NCBI GenBank assembly: GCA_016183235.1
Contig: JACPFA010000015.1
Span: 20,805 to 84,804, forward strand
DNA: 64,000 nt
Direction: 5' to 3'
Source: Deltaproteobacteria bacterium
Lineage (GTDB): Bacteria > UBA10199 > DSSB01 > JACPFA01
Notes under the pieces: generated by a model
The model's input: the letters and a program-made list of their open reading frames with translations, nothing else
Database searches by the model: none
Told to the model about the DNA's origin: nothing
Made by a program: the position numbers and the translations under genes
Shown: in pieces, positions 51,427 through 61,480 of the stretch
How positions within the stretch are numbered: the stretch's first letter is position 1
Layout: every line of letters starts with the position of its first letter

Positions 51427-52263
51427 TCATGACATAAAAAATTCTTTTACTATCTCCGCAATACCCTCTGGATCATCCAAATGGAAATGATGCGAGCCAT
51501 TGATTTTTTGGGCCGTTAATTTTTTGATCCAATGTTTGCGGCGATTCAAAGTTTGTTGGTAATAAAGTTCAGCCTGGTTGGAATATAAAAAGAGAGTAGG
51601 GCATTGAATTTCATGCAACACGGCTTTGACATGGTTTTCGGTTAAACGCACAGGCGAGGGTAGGGTTAGCTGTGGATCGTAACGCCAGTAATAACCTTGC
51701 GGTGATTTTACCACGCCTCGGTTGGCCAAGCATTGTGCGCTCGCGAAGTTAAGTTCACCTTTTTCCATGCGATGCTTTGCGGCATCTTCTAAATCTTTAA
51801 AAAATTTTCGGTTGTTTCGAGTTTGGTGAAGCTTGGCTAAATGGGTTTTAAGTGTTTTTGGTAATTCTTCAGGTTCGTTTGTCATGGGCCCCAACCCGTC
51901 TAATAATAATAATTTTTTGATTTTATCGGGGAAAAGGCCAGGTAAAAAAACTGCAATTGAGGCGCCTAAAGAATGACCGACTAAATAAAATTCTTTCCAA
52001 CGAAAATGGTGAATCACTTCCCACAAGTCAGCAACCCAATCGATGAAATGATAAATATTACCAGCAGGCTTAAAACCCGACTTGCCATGGCCAGGCAAAT
52101 CAAGGGCGAGCCAATGAAACTCAGGCAATAATTTTGCCAATGGCAAAAAAGAATGGGCGTTATCTAGCCAACCATGAATGGCTAGAATAGGGATGCCTTT
52201 TGGTTTCCCCCAAGAACATCCACGAGTTAATCCATTTTTCAATCGGACTTTAAAATCAGGCAT
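51427..52263 (-). CDS. Alpha/beta hydrolase
   Basis: The 278-aa hydrolase has AIHGWLDNAHSFLPLAKLL (oxyanion HGW, about 28-46), LDLPGHGKSG (about 54-63), nucleophile elbow LVGHSLGASIAVFL (serine about 99) and the C-terminal histidine in NGSHHFHLDDP (about 260). The layout resembles serine hydrolase-like (SERHL) and epoxide hydrolase or esterase members. Substrate not determinable. No signal peptide, so cytosolic. Convergent with the C45-like gene across a dispersed repeat. Confidence 0.9.
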   Translation of the reverse strand: MPDFKVRLKNGLTRGCSWGKPKGIPILAIHGWLDNAHSFLPLAKLLPEFHWLALDLPGHGKSGFKPAGNIYHFIDWVADLWEVIHHFRWKEFYLVGHSLGASIAVFLPGLFPDKIKKLLLLDGLGPMTNEPEELPKTLKTHLAKLHQTRNNRKFFKDLEDAAKHRMEKGELNFASAQCLANRGVVKSPQGYYWRYDPQLTLPSPVRLTENHVKAVLHEIQCPTLFLYSNQAELYYQQTLNRRKHWIKKLTAQKINGSHHFHLDDPEGIAEIVKEFFMS

Positions 52264-52364
52264 GGGAGAAAATCCCTAACATAAATTACCCACGCAACCA
52301 AGCATAGTTGTCGGTCGATAACAGTGGGAGCGGGGGGCCAAAGCGAAAAAGGTTGAGGTGACCC

Positions 52365-53768
52365 GTGAAAAACATTTTATCAATTTTTTGTTTATTAGCT
52401 TTAACTATAAGTTTTGCGGGTTGTGGCTGTGGCCTTGATTTTGGAACCCCCGCCCCTTTTAATATCAAACACTATTTGGCAGTTCCCAATCAAGAGGTTG
52501 TGGTTTATTCCACACAACGATATAATGCAGAACAAGACGCGCCGGCTTTGTTTAAAACCTCTTTTACTAATGGTAAAACTGAAAAATTAGCCGAAGGAGA
52601 AATCGTTGATTTTATTGTAACGGCCTCCGGTGAGTATGTTTATTTTTTTACGACGCTTTCATCAGCGAGTGCTACGGGGAGCGAATTATATCGAAAAAGT
52701 TTGGTGAGCCAAGATCCCGTAGAAACAATTCATATTCTCGACGCAAATGGGCAACCTATCCTTTTTTACACAAACAACTTTCTCCATATTAATTATTTGC
52801 TAACAGCCGATGCGATGGTGATACGAGATGGTAGCATAGTTTATTTTACTGTGGTTGATGATCATGTGGATGACTTTACTTTCTACAAGATAGGCAGCTT
52901 TATTCATGAAGAGATGTTTGTTAATTCTCAGGCAGAAGAACTTTATTGGCTAAAAGATTCCAACCAATTATATAAAACATCCTTTCAAAATTTTGTACCG
53001 CAGTTAGTGAAACAGTTACCCGAGAGTGCTTCGAATTATGGCTTGAATAAACAAAGTAACCTTCTAGTTTATGAAAACCTTGATCGCCAGGCCTTGTTTT
53101 CTATTCATTTACAAACCGGCCAGATCCAGAAGATCTTCGATGTAAGTACCTTAGGCGATGATTTTGAATTAATCGATCATTGGGAGGTGAACCCTGAGTT
53201 AGACTTAGTAGCCGCAAGTGTAGTTGGCCAAAAGAAGGGGATCGTGCTCATTAATTTAAACAATAATGCTAAAAATATTTTTACCCTCAATAGCATTGAT
53301 GGATCTAATGAGTATCTTTTTCTTGAGCATAGCTCGGACGGAGAGTTTCTCTTTGTTTTTGAAGGGGATTTAACTGCCAAACAGTTAAGTGACCTTCAAT
53401 CGGATCCTGATTTGGTAGAAACCACCCACGTTCAGTTACATGTCTTTTATGATCTAACGACACCAAACCCTAAAAAGTTTTCTACCTCTGATTTGGGGGA
53501 GGAACCCTCCGTGTCTAGTTCTCGTTTGGCCTTTGATCTTGCCCAAAACAAGGCCTACTATGCCATTTATCAAGATCTCTTCCAGTTAGATTTAATTGGT
53601 TTTAGTCAAAATAGCATTTTTCATCGAAGTGCAGGGGTGCATTCGGTAAAATTAGCGGGCGACCATCTTTTGGCGAATACGAGCGATGGGGCTTTTCTAT
53701 CCAGTGGTGAAATATTATTTGCCATCGACATTGATAGTCAAACGAGTTTCCAAATCACCGCTGATTGA
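52365..53768 (+). CDS. Lipoprotein with beta-propeller-like repeats
   Basis: 467 aa from a GTG with GAGGTGA upstream. The signal peptide ends in a lipobox (LTISFAGCGCG, lipidated cysteine about 20). The mature protein is beta-rich with repeated YxxxSxFxxG..LVY-type strands, for example GEYVYFFTT, EELYWLKDSNQLYKT and SDGEFLFVFEG. These suggest a TolB/DPP-IV-like propeller, though the blades are too divergent to count by eye. It should sit in an envelope membrane. It is divergent from the hydrolase gene (101-bp gap). Function unknown. Confidence 0.8.
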   Translation: MKNILSIFCLLALTISFAGCGCGLDFGTPAPFNIKHYLAVPNQEVVVYSTQRYNAEQDAPALFKTSFTNGKTEKLAEGEIVDFIVTASGEYVYFFTTLSSASATGSELYRKSLVSQDPVETIHILDANGQPILFYTNNFLHINYLLTADAMVIRDGSIVYFTVVDDHVDDFTFYKIGSFIHEEMFVNSQAEELYWLKDSNQLYKTSFQNFVPQLVKQLPESASNYGLNKQSNLLVYENLDRQALFSIHLQTGQIQKIFDVSTLGDDFELIDHWEVNPELDLVAASVVGQKKGIVLINLNNNAKNIFTLNSIDGSNEYLFLEHSSDGEFLFVFEGDLTAKQLSDLQSDPDLVETTHVQLHVFYDLTTPNPKKFSTSDLGEEPSVSSSRLAFDLAQNKAYYAIYQDLFQLDLIGFSQNSIFHRSAGVHSVKLAGDHLLANTSDGAFLSSGEILFAIDIDSQTSFQITAD

Positions 53769-53887
53769 AGGATGCCTCAATTTCAAAATAAGCTTCGAAA
53801 AAAACATTTCCTTAGAGATAATTTTTTAAATTCATTCTTGAACAGTCCGCAATTTTTAGAGTGTACTCATCATGAGACTGCCAGGGG

Positions 53888-54283
53888 TTAATTTTTTGGC
53901 CATATTGGAAATAGTGGTTCTGGAGAGGAAAGTGCAAATTCAGCTCGAAATTTCGGATTAAAAAAGAACTTGATAGTGAAAATAGTATACACAATTCCTA
54001 TACAAGTTAAGGCAATGATAAAACTAGCTACAATATGTGCATAATAACCCCACATCCGACGTTTGGCCAACCCTATACTTCCAAATAAGAAAGAAATTCC
54101 CATTAAAAAAGAGGGAATAATAATGATCGACAAGGTTATTATGCCGGCTAATTTTTGATCAGGCCGTACTTCTTCGGTAAAGGGTACAATCAACGCCATT
54201 AGCGTGCAAAGTAGTAACGGCAAGGCAAAAAGGAAATCAATAACGGTGAATACTTTGAAATAAGCACGATAATTAGATGTCAT
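53888..54283 (-). CDS. Small polytopic membrane protein, unrecognised
   Basis: 131 aa with about three transmembrane helices (about 12-33, 48-70, 81-104) and a short polar C-terminal tail. Basic residues between helices 2 and 3 (LAKRRMWG) suggest a cytosolic loop. No family recognised; small two- or three-helix proteins of this pattern are usually annotated as hypothetical. It is followed on the minus-strand map by tRNA-His upstream, with no operon partners. Confidence 0.65.
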   Translation of the reverse strand: MTSNYRAYFKVFTVIDFLFALPLLLCTLMALIVPFTEEVRPDQKLAGIITLSIIIIPSFLMGISFLFGSIGLAKRRMWGYYAHIVASFIIALTCIGIVYTIFTIKFFFNPKFRAEFALSSPEPLFPIWPKN

Positions 54284-54312
54284 AAGTCATCTCCTCGCAG
54301 AAGCAAGAGCAA

Positions 54313-54389
54313 TGGGGTGGCTAACGGGGCTCGAACCCGCGACAGCTGGAATCACAATCCAGAGCTCTACCAACTGAGCTATAGCCACC
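54313..54389 (-). tRNA. tRNA-His (anticodon GTG)
   Basis: On the minus strand the acceptor stem GTGGCTA pairs with TAGCCAC. The anticodon loop reads TTGTGAT (GTG), the T-loop is GGTTCGAGCC, and the gene-encoded CCA follows. The extra G at -1 opposite C73, characteristic of histidine tRNA, is present. Confidence 0.96.
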
Positions 54390-54457
54390 ATTTTACAGAG
54401 GGTGGGATATGTGGCGATTTTCCTGAAAAGTCAAGAGTTGAAGATTGCTAGTCAAGA

Positions 54458-54814
54458 TCACAGAAATTTATGGTAACTAACGCCCAAGGCCTTTCCAAGT
54501 TTCTTGGCAACTGCAGGCCCAATAGGACGTTTGCCATGGATCATTTTTGAAATATCAGCTTGGGATATACCTGTTTTTTGAGCAAGTCTTTTTTGAGTCA
54601 AGGATTGACCCGTTATATAAGCCATGAGAGCACTGCGGGGAGAGCCGATAAGTGGGTCTTCCCTTTTAATCTTTTCAAGTAACGGTTCGATAGGCTTAAC
54701 ATCTTCCACGGCCATCCGAAGAGATTCTTCAATTTTTTTCTTTACCAAGCGTGATATATGAAAAGTTGGAATTACTTTAATGTTTCCCTTTTCTGTTGAA
54801 ATGTAAATGGTCAT
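54458..54814 (-). CDS. higA: XRE-family antitoxin (HigA-like)
   Basis: The 118-aa protein has a C-terminal helix-turn-helix (LTQKRLAQKTGISQADISKM, about 70-89) followed by IHGKRPIGPAVAKKLGKAL. The N-terminal half is the toxin-contact region. It lies 8 bp downstream of a RelE/HigB-like toxin gene, giving the toxin-first order typical of higBA. It should repress the operon through the palindrome at 55106-55133. Confidence 0.9.
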   Translation of the reverse strand: MTIYISTEKGNIKVIPTFHISRLVKKKIEESLRMAVEDVKPIEPLLEKIKREDPLIGSPRSALMAYITGQSLTQKRLAQKTGISQADISKMIHGKRPIGPAVAKKLGKALGVSYHKFL

Positions 54815-54822
54815 AAATACTC

Positions 54823-55101
54823 CTATTTATAGGCATTTTCTCGGGTAGTTACTTCAACAATTTCAATCAGCAATGATTTTGAAAAAACCGAGTAAATCAT
54901 ACGATGCCGAATATCGAGCCTTAAACTCATCATGTCTTTATAATTCCCCTGAAGTTCTTTAGTATGCCAGCCATAAGGTCGTGGCCCCTGTTCAATCAGA
55001 TCAGAGATAGCTTCAGCAAAAGCTCTTCGTACCGATGGCCTCATCTTGAAAACAGCCTTTTCTATCTGTTTTGTGTTACGGTATCGAACTGTCCAAGACA
55101 T
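54823..55101 (-). CDS. higB: RelE/HigB-like mRNA interferase toxin
   Basis: The 92-aa protein starts MSWTVRYRNTKQIEKAVFKM. The central GPRPYGWHTKELQGNYKDMM and MSLRLDIRHRMIYSVFSKS match the RelE/ParE fold of plasmid-maintenance toxins, with basic residues near the C-terminal strand suited to ribosome-dependent mRNA cleavage. The antitoxin gene follows after 8 bp. A 28-bp palindrome lies 4 bp upstream of the start codon. Confidence 0.88.
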   Translation of the reverse strand: MSWTVRYRNTKQIEKAVFKMRPSVRRAFAEAISDLIEQGPRPYGWHTKELQGNYKDMMSLRLDIRHRMIYSVFSKSLLIEIVEVTTRENAYK

Positions 55102-55105
55102 GATG

Positions 55106-55133
55106 GACTATATGGCATTTATGCCATATAGTC
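55106..55133. promoter_or_regulatory. Perfect palindromic operator of higBA
   Basis: Arms GACTATATGGCAT and ATGCCATATAGTC are separated by TT. It lies directly before the toxin start and probably overlaps the promoter. It is the expected site for the XRE antitoxin. Confidence 0.75.
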
Positions 55134-55267
55134 AAGAGCTAAACCATTTAAAATAATATTACTTAGCAGTTGTATTTTCATGCAGATACCCCTTGTCTAC
55201 CACGATTGATGCTGATAAAGCCGAGAGACTCAAAGGGCTGTTCAAATTGGATAGCCCGTGGTGGAAA

Positions 55268-55352
55268 GGGCGAATGGTGGAACTGGTAGACACGCAGGAC
55301 TTAGAATCCTGTGGGGTGACCCGTGAGAGTTCAAGTCTCTCTTCGCCCACCA
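55268..55352 (+). tRNA. tRNA-Leu (anticodon TAG)
   Basis: Acceptor stem GGGCGAA pairs with TTCGCCC. The anticodon stem-loop GGACTTAGAATCC has anticodon TAG. A long variable arm (TGGGGTGACCCG region), T-loop GTTCAAGTC and encoded CCA are present, as expected for a class II leucine tRNA. Confidence 0.96.
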
Positions 55353-55354
55353 AC

Positions 55355-55476
55355 GCTTTTCCAAAACCGGCGATCTACGTCGTTGGCTGGCTTCGTTGCT
55401 CCTCGACGTACTAAAAGTACGCCTGCGTCGCACTCAGCCAGCCGCCTCGTATCTCATCCGGTTTTGAAAAAGCTTC
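55355..55476. repeat. Nested palindromic repeat after tRNA-Leu
   Basis: Outer arms GCTTTTCCAAAACCGG and CCGGTTTTGAAAAAGC, middle arms GGCTGGCT and AGCCAGCC, inner hairpin CGACGTACTAAAAGTACG. The inner CGTAC/GTACGYC pattern with adjoining TGCGTCGC also occurs in the element at 62650-62826. Confidence 0.7.
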
Positions 55477-55500
55477 GCATCTAAAATATAGGAGTCATTC

Positions 55501-56802
55501 GTGAAAGTTGAGATTCAAAAAGTTAACGATATTAAAAAGAAGTTATCGATCGAAGTTCCCTACGATCATTATACCCAAGAGGTCGATAAGGCTTACGAAG
55601 ATTTAAATAAAAAAGTTTCTATTAAAGGCTTTCGTAAGGGCAAAGCACCTTTGTCAATTTTGAAAAAAGAATATGCTGGGCGCGTTGAACGCGATGTCAT
55701 TTCAAAGCTTCTCGAAGACTCTTACGCTAAAGCCATTCAAGAACACCAAGTGTTGGCGGTGTCTTATCCTCAATTTACTGATTTAAAATTAGAAGAGGGT
55801 AAACCCTTGAGTTTTGCGGCCGAAGTTGAGGTCCAACCCGAAGTTCAAGCTAAGGGTTATGAAGGTATAGCCCTTACCAAATCAGAGCTTCAAGTAGTCC
55901 GTGAAGAGATTGAAAAAGAAATCGAACATTTGCGAAATGCCATTGCGACTCTAGTGCCGGTTGCCGAAGGCATTGCGGCTACGAAGGGTGATTTTTTGAC
56001 TATCGATTACAAAGGTTCAATAGCAGGTGAATATCCTTCTGATCTCAGCGCTGCCAATTCTACCATAGAATTGGGGCTGGGTTATTATTTAGCCGATTTT
56101 GAAAATGGTTTATTAGAAATTAAAAAAGGTGAAACCAAAACCATAGATGTCAATTTCCCGGCCGATTATGCCAATGCCAATTATGCAGGTAAAAAAGCCC
56201 AATTTGAAATTACGGTTAAAGAACACAAAAGAAAAGAATTGCCTGCCCTAGATGATGAACTGGCTAAAGATGTGGGACCCTTTCAAAGTTTAAAGGAGTT
56301 AGAAGAAGATATTCAAAAGAAAATCCACGAGGCCAAAACCAAACAACAGAATTCTGAATTGTTTAATCAGGCCATGGAATATCTTTTACAAAAGAACGTA
56401 TTTGAAATTCCCGAAGCCATGGTGGCGCGAGAGATCGATTATATGTATCGTTCAGCCGTGCGCGATTTAGAGAGCCGAAAACTAACCCCTGAGCAAGTGG
56501 GTTTAACCCCTGAGCAATTTAAAGATAAAAATAAAGAAGTGGCGACCAAAAGAATCCGTGGTTTTTTAATTTTAGATTCCATTGCTAAACAGCAAAAAAT
56601 AGAAATCTCTCAAGAAGAATTGAATCAACGTTTAGAAACCATAGCCAAGCAATACAACCAACCCACTGAAGCTGTAAAAAAATATTATTTAGAAAACAAT
56701 TTGCTCAATGCCTTAATTAATCAGATAATAGGCGAAAAAGTCTTTGACTATCTCTTGGCTAAAGCTGAGGTTAAAGAAAAAAGTATGGATCGCAATGAAT
56801 GA
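55501..56802 (+). CDS. tig: Trigger factor, ribosome-associated chaperone and peptidyl-prolyl isomerase
   Basis: 433 aa from a GTG with AGGAG upstream. The N-terminal ribosome-binding domain carries the signature KGFRKGKAP (about 42-50). The FKBP-type isomerase domain is at about 150-245 (GDFLTIDYKGSI; KPF replaced by divergent residues). The C-terminal chaperone arms (about 250-430) are helical (QPTEAVKKYYLENNLLNALI). It binds nascent chains at the ribosome exit. It heads the conserved order tig-clpP-clpX-lon, separated from clpP by a short repeat. Confidence 0.97.
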   Translation: MKVEIQKVNDIKKKLSIEVPYDHYTQEVDKAYEDLNKKVSIKGFRKGKAPLSILKKEYAGRVERDVISKLLEDSYAKAIQEHQVLAVSYPQFTDLKLEEGKPLSFAAEVEVQPEVQAKGYEGIALTKSELQVVREEIEKEIEHLRNAIATLVPVAEGIAATKGDFLTIDYKGSIAGEYPSDLSAANSTIELGLGYYLADFENGLLEIKKGETKTIDVNFPADYANANYAGKKAQFEITVKEHKRKELPALDDELAKDVGPFQSLKELEEDIQKKIHEAKTKQQNSELFNQAMEYLLQKNVFEIPEAMVAREIDYMYRSAVRDLESRKLTPEQVGLTPEQFKDKNKEVATKRIRGFLILDSIAKQQKIEISQEELNQRLETIAKQYNQPTEAVKKYYLENNLLNALINQIIGEKVFDYLLAKAEVKEKSMDRNE

Positions 56803-56803
56803 A

Positions 56804-56869
56804 TGGATGCCGGATCAAGTCCGGCATGACGGTGTTACGTCATCCCGGACTCCGATCCGGGATCCATAT
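56804..56869. repeat. Two adjacent short hairpin repeats
   Basis: GCCGGATCAAGTCCGGC and GTCATCCCGGAC...GATCCGGGATCCAT lie between tig and clpP. They are the GTCATCCCGG class seen at 19778 and 23511. Confidence 0.65.
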
Positions 56870-56898
56870 ATGACAATTAATGATGAGGGCTGTCAATT

Positions 56899-57519
56899 AT
56901 GTCCGTTTTAATTCCTATTGTTGTTGAACAAACCCATCGCGGGGAACGTTCTTATGATATTTATTCTCGTTTGCTAAAAGACCGGGTGGTGCTTTTGGGT
57001 TCGGCCATTAATGATGATGTGGCAAATCTTATTATTGCCCAATTACTTTTTTTAGAATCCGAAGATCCCGACAAAGATATTTTTCTTTATGTCAATTCAC
57101 CCGGTGGTTCTATTACCGCAGGGCTAGCCATTTACGACACCATTCAATATATCAAGGCAGATGTTTCGACTATTTGTATTGGGCAAGCTGCATCGATGGG
57201 GGCCGTGCTATTAGCCGCTGGGGCTCAGAAAAAACGCTTTGCCTTACCTCACTCCCGAATCATGATCCATCAACCTTTGGGAGGCGCGCAAGGGCAAGCG
57301 GCTGACATTGCTATTCAAGCTAAAGAAATTACTCGGCTGCAAGCGCTGATTAATAATATTTTTGTTAAGCACACCAAACAGCCTTTAAAGAAAATCGAGG
57401 TCGACAGCGATCGCGATTTTTTTATGAGTGCAGAAGAAGCTAGAGAATATCGCATCATCGATGAAGTAGTGATATATCGTTCCAAAGATAAAAGTAAAAA
57501 GCCTCCTGAAACGAAGTAA
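56899..57519 (+). CDS. clpP: ATP-dependent Clp protease proteolytic subunit
   Basis: The 206-aa serine protease forms the tetradecameric chamber that works with ClpX. The catalytic serine is in [14 protein letters not shown] (about 98), histidine in [15 protein letters not shown] (about 123) and aspartate in [13 protein letters not shown] (about 172). The N-terminus [22 protein letters not shown] is the processed-form start region. It lies between tig and clpX, as in most proteobacteria. Confidence 0.98.
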   Translation: MSVLIPIVVEQTHRGERSYDIYSRLLKDRVVLLGSAINDDVANLIIAQLLFLESEDPDKDIFLYVNSPGGSITAGLAIYDTIQYIKADVSTICIGQAASMGAVLLAAGAQKKRFALPHSRIMIHQPLGGAQGQAADIAIQAKEITRLQALINNIFVKHTKQPLKKIEVDSDRDFFMSAEEAREYRIIDEVVIYRSKDKSKKPPETK

Positions 57520-57556
57520 CGCAAAGCAGCAAATTCCTTACAAACATTAAGGTTTC

Positions 57557-57585
57557 TTGACAGTTTCTTTAAAAGTAGAGATACT
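57557..57585 (+). promoter_or_regulatory. Probable sigma-70-type promoter of clpX
   Basis: TTGACA (57557-57562), 17-bp spacer, GATACT (57580-57585). The clpX ATG is at 57615 with AAGGAGGT about eight bases upstream. It suggests clpX-lon can be transcribed separately from tig-clpP. Confidence 0.6.
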
Positions 57586-57614
57586 GAAACTAAGCTTAAG
57601 GAGGTTCAAGAGGT

Positions 57615-58865
57615 ATGGCAAAGAATTATTTGGACGATCCAACCAATCTAAGTTGTTCCTTCTGTGGAAAGTCACAGCGCGAAGTTAAAAAGCTCATTGC
57701 GGGCCCGGCTGTCTATATTTGCGATGAGTGTATTGAACTTTGTAATGACATTATTGCCGAAGAAGCCAACAAACAAACTTTACTAAAAACCCGTTCAGGG
57801 ATTCCCAAACCAGCTGAAATTAAAAAAATGCTCGATGAATATGTGATTGGGCAAGAGCGTGCCAAAAAAGTTTTGTCGGTGGCGGTGCACAACCATTATA
57901 AACGTATCGAGAGTAAAATCCCTGGCGATGTTGAGTTGCAAAAAAGCAATATTCTACTCATTGGCCCTACTGGGTCGGGTAAAACCTTATTGGCTCAAAC
58001 CTTAGCCAAGATCATTAATGTCCCTTTCACCATTGCCGATGCAACCACTTTGACCGAAGCAGGTTATGTGGGTGAAGATGTCGAAAATATTATTCTCAAT
58101 CTTTTACAAGCCTCTGATTATGATAAGGCTAGGGCAGAGCGTGGCATCGTTTACATCGACGAGATCGATAAAATTTCTAGAAAAAGTGAAAACCCTTCTA
58201 TTACCCGCGACGTGTCAGGTGAGGGGGTACAACAGGCCCTATTGAAAATCATTGAGGGCACCGTTGCCAGCTTGCCACCCAAAGGTGGAAGAAAGCATCC
58301 TCAACAAGAATATATTCAAATTGATACCACCAATATTCTTTTCATTTGTGGGGGCGCTTTTGTAGGCCTCGATGATATTATTGTGCGTCGTTTGGGTGAA
58401 AAAACGTTGGGATTTGGCGCCGATATCAAGTCAAAGCAAGAGCGCAATTTTGGTGAGCTTATGGGTGAGATTCAGCCGGAGGATTTATTGCGCTTTGGTT
58501 TAATCCCAGAATTTATTGGGCGCTTACCCATTGTCGCCACTTTAAGCGAATTAAACGAAGAAGCCTTGGTTGACATCTTGACAAAACCAAAAAACGCCTT
58601 AGTTAAGCAATATCAACGGTTGTTTGATTTTGAAAAGGTCAAACTTCGTTTTACCGATGGGGCGTTACGGTTGGTTGCTAAAGAAGCTTTAAAGAGGAAG
58701 TCAGGGGCCCGGGGCCTGCGTAGTATCCTTGAGAATGTGATGCTTGATATCATGTATGAATTGCCTTCACAAAGTAGCATTCGAGAAGTTGTGGTTAACG
58801 AAGACTGTTTTACCAAACATGAACAGCCTTTAGTCGTTTATGAGAAAAAGGTAGAATCCGCTTAA
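57615..58865 (+). CDS. clpX: ATP-dependent Clp protease ATP-binding subunit (unfoldase)
   Basis: 416 aa. The N-terminal zinc domain has CSFCGKSQ and CDECIELC (about 11-39). The AAA+ core has Walker A GPTGSGKT (about 117-124), pore loop GYVGEDVE, Walker [11 protein letters not shown] (about 177-186), sensor/arginine regions and the [20 protein letters not shown] loop with IGF-type ClpP contact further on (LGFGADI). It recognises, unfolds and feeds substrates to ClpP. Normal length. Followed 8 bp later by lon. Confidence 0.98.
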   Translation: MAKNYLDDPTNLSCSFCGKSQREVKKLIAGPAVYICDECIELCNDIIAEEANKQTLLKTRSGIPKPAEIKKMLDEYVIGQERAKKVLSVAVHNHYKRIESKIPGDVELQKSNILLIGPTGSGKTLLAQTLAKIINVPFTIADATTLTEAGYVGEDVENIILNLLQASDYDKARAERGIVYIDEIDKISRKSENPSITRDVSGEGVQQALLKIIEGTVASLPPKGGRKHPQQEYIQIDTTNILFICGGAFVGLDDIIVRRLGEKTLGFGADIKSKQERNFGELMGEIQPEDLLRFGLIPEFIGRLPIVATLSELNEEALVDILTKPKNALVKQYQRLFDFEKVKLRFTDGALRLVAKEALKRKSGARGLRSILENVMLDIMYELPSQSSIREVVVNEDCFTKHEQPLVVYEKKVESA

Positions 58866-58873
58866 AGGAACCC

Positions 58874-61333
58874 ATGGAAATTAACAACAAATTAGTACCT
58901 TTATTGCCTTTGCGCGACATCATTATCTTTCCCCACATGGTAGTGCCACTGTTTGTGGGTCGAGAAAAATCGATCAATGCCCTTGAAGATGCGATGAATT
59001 CTGAAAAAGACGTTTTGCTCGTTGCGCAAATGAACGCCAAGACCAACGATCCCAAACAAGAAGATGTTTATAAAATAGGTACCTTGGGCACGATTATACA
59101 AATGTTGCGTTTGCCCGATGGCACGGTGAAGGTGTTGGTAGAGGGCAAGAAACGAGCGCGAGTTTTGCGTTATGTCGAAAACACAGAGTTTTTCCTGGTT
59201 GAAGTCGAAGAAATTTATGAAAACAATGATGTAACCATTGAAGTTGAGGCTTTAATCCGTTCAGTTAAATCAACCTTTGAAACTTACGTTAAACTCAATA
59301 AACGTATTCCCCCTGAAATGTTGGTTTCGGTTTCTGCGATTGAAGAGCCGGCGAGGCTTGCCGATACCATTGTTTCTCATCTAACTTTGAAACTACCTGA
59401 TAAACAGAAAATTTTAGAAATTGAATCACCCGCTGAACGGCTGGAACGTTTGTATGAACTCATGCAGGGTGAAATTGAAATTCTTCAAGTCGAAAAGAAG
59501 ATTCGCACCCGCGTTAAAAAGCAAATGGAGAAAACGCAAAAAGAATATTACCTCAACGAACAAATGCAAGCCATTCAAAAAGAGTTGGGTGAACGCGATG
59601 AGTTTAAAAGTGAGATCCAAGAACTCGAAGAAAAATTAAAAAAGAAAAAATTTTCGGCAGAGGCGACCGCTAAAGTTAAAAAAGAAATTAAAAAACTTAA
59701 AATGATGTCACCCATGTCGGCTGAAGCCACCGTGGTGCGTAATTATATTGATTGGATCATGAGCTTGCCGTGGCAAGAGTTTTCTGAGGATCGCATTGAT
59801 ATCAAAGAAGCACAAAAAGTTTTAGACGAAGATCACTACGGGCTTAACAAGGTCAAAGAAAGAATTTTAGAATATTTAGCGGTGCGTGGGTTGGTTGATA
59901 AAATGAAAGGCCCTATCCTTTGTTTTGTGGGCCCTCCCGGGGTTGGTAAAACTTCTTTGGCTCGTAGTATTGCCCGCGCCACAGGGCGTAAGTTTGTGCG
60001 TTGTTCTTTGGGTGGGGTGCGCGATGAGGCAGAGATCCGTGGTCATCGTCGAACCTACATTGGCGCACTTCCGGGTAAAGTCATTCAAAGCATGAAAAAG
60101 GCAGGGACCAGCAACCCCGTCTTTTTGTTGGATGAAGTCGATAAGATGAGCATGGATTTTAGAGGAGACCCTTCGAGTGCCTTGTTAGAGGTATTAGACC
60201 CCGAACAAAATAATTGTTTTAACGATCATTACATGGATTTAGATTATGACCTTTCCAAGGTGATGTTTATTACCACAGCCAATGGTTTGCATAATATTCC
60301 TCTCCCGTTGCGCGATCGAATGGAAGTTATTCACATCCCAGGTTATACTGAAGAAGAAAAAGTCAATATTGCCCAAAAATATTTAATTAAAAAACAGGTT
60401 CAAGAGCATGGCCTAACCGAAGTTAACATTGAGTTTCCTGTAACCAGTCTCTACAATATCATTCGTCATTATACCAAAGAATCAGGGGTGCGAAACCTGG
60501 AACGGGAGATTGCTACGGTTTGTCGTAAGACGGCTCGTTATGTGGTGGAAGAGGGGAAAGACAAAAAAATTCGTGTCACCCCTGGCGTAGTGAATAAATA
60601 TTTGGGCATCCCGAAATTTAAAGTGGGTCGAGCCGAAGAAAGCAACGAAGTGGGTATTGCCACCGGGCTTGCCTGGACAGAGCTGGGTGGAGATTTATTG
60701 AGTATCGAAGTGACCATCATGCCAGGTAAGGGCAAATTGATTGTTACCGGAAAACTGGGCGATGTCATGCAAGAATCGGCGCAAGCGGCCATGAGCTGGG
60801 TGCGATCAAAGTCACTTGTCTTTGGGCTCGATAAAGATTGTTATCAAAAGATTGACTTGCATATCCATGTGCCGGAGGGGGCCATTCCTAAAGATGGGCC
60901 TTCAGCGGGTATTACCATGGCTACGGCGATTACTTCGGCATTGTTAAAGATCCCCATCAATAAAGATGTTGCGATGACTGGTGAAATTACCTTGCGGGGC
61001 AAGGTGCTGCCCATTGGGGGGCTTAAAGAAAAAATGTTGGCCGCCCATCGTGGAGGTATCAAAATGGTTATTATTCCCAAAGAGAATAAAAAAGATTTAC
61101 AAGAAATCCCCAAACGAATTTTAAAAGAAGTTCAAGTTATTCCTGTTGATGAAATGGATGAGGTGTTGACTAAGGCCTTAGTTTTGGACCCAGCCGAAGG
61201 CAGAAAGATATTTAAAGACATTCTAGAGGCAGACCCTTTACAAGAATTGCTTTATCCTAAAACAGAAATAGGCGGGTTGAGTATTTCAGATAAGCCCGAG
61301 GTTAAGCAGCCACCCATTCTGACACATCACTGA
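58874..61333 (+). CDS. lon: Lon ATP-dependent protease
   Basis: The 819-aa protease has an N-terminal substrate-binding LON domain (about 8-200, [20 protein letters not shown]), a coiled-coil linker (about 200-300), an AAA+ domain with Walker [10 protein letters not shown] (about 353-361) and Walker [11 protein letters not shown] (about 415-424), and a C-terminal Ser-Lys protease domain. The latter has [15 protein letters not shown] (serine about 680) and the lysine in [16 protein letters not shown]. It degrades misfolded and regulatory proteins, including many antitoxins. This is relevant given the number of toxin-antitoxin pairs here. Normal length. Confidence 0.98.
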   Translation: MEINNKLVPLLPLRDIIIFPHMVVPLFVGREKSINALEDAMNSEKDVLLVAQMNAKTNDPKQEDVYKIGTLGTIIQMLRLPDGTVKVLVEGKKRARVLRYVENTEFFLVEVEEIYENNDVTIEVEALIRSVKSTFETYVKLNKRIPPEMLVSVSAIEEPARLADTIVSHLTLKLPDKQKILEIESPAERLERLYELMQGEIEILQVEKKIRTRVKKQMEKTQKEYYLNEQMQAIQKELGERDEFKSEIQELEEKLKKKKFSAEATAKVKKEIKKLKMMSPMSAEATVVRNYIDWIMSLPWQEFSEDRIDIKEAQKVLDEDHYGLNKVKERILEYLAVRGLVDKMKGPILCFVGPPGVGKTSLARSIARATGRKFVRCSLGGVRDEAEIRGHRRTYIGALPGKVIQSMKKAGTSNPVFLLDEVDKMSMDFRGDPSSALLEVLDPEQNNCFNDHYMDLDYDLSKVMFITTANGLHNIPLPLRDRMEVIHIPGYTEEEKVNIAQKYLIKKQVQEHGLTEVNIEFPVTSLYNIIRHYTKESGVRNLEREIATVCRKTARYVVEEGKDKKIRVTPGVVNKYLGIPKFKVGRAEESNEVGIATGLAWTELGGDLLSIEVTIMPGKGKLIVTGKLGDVMQESAQAAMSWVRSKSLVFGLDKDCYQKIDLHIHVPEGAIPKDGPSAGITMATAITSALLKIPINKDVAMTGEITLRGKVLPIGGLKEKMLAAHRGGIKMVIIPKENKKDLQEIPKRILKEVQVIPVDEMDEVLTKALVLDPAEGRKIFKDILEADPLQELLYPKTEIGGLSISDKPEVKQPPILTHH

Positions 61334-61480
61334 GGTGTCTTAGCCTAGCTCGCGTGAAGCGGGTCTAATTCTCTTTAATTGTTTAAATATACTTAAATAA
61401 TAATAAATAAATTCATATAGTTAATTATCATAAACATATTTATGGTTGATTATACATTTATGACAGGCTAAGCTTTAGCC
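61334..61480. other. AT-rich spacer before the RES/Xre toxin-antitoxin pair
   Basis: 147 bp. It contains an imperfect inverted stretch (TAATTATCATAAA with TTTATGGTTGATTA) about 30 bp ahead of the antitoxin ATG that may serve as operator. No terminator with a clear U-tract was seen after lon. Confidence 0.4.

Noticed and set aside
55159..55433. Open frames on both strands across tRNA-Leu
   Set aside because: They are antisense or sense readings of the tRNA and the following palindrome, with no ribosome-binding site or family similarity.
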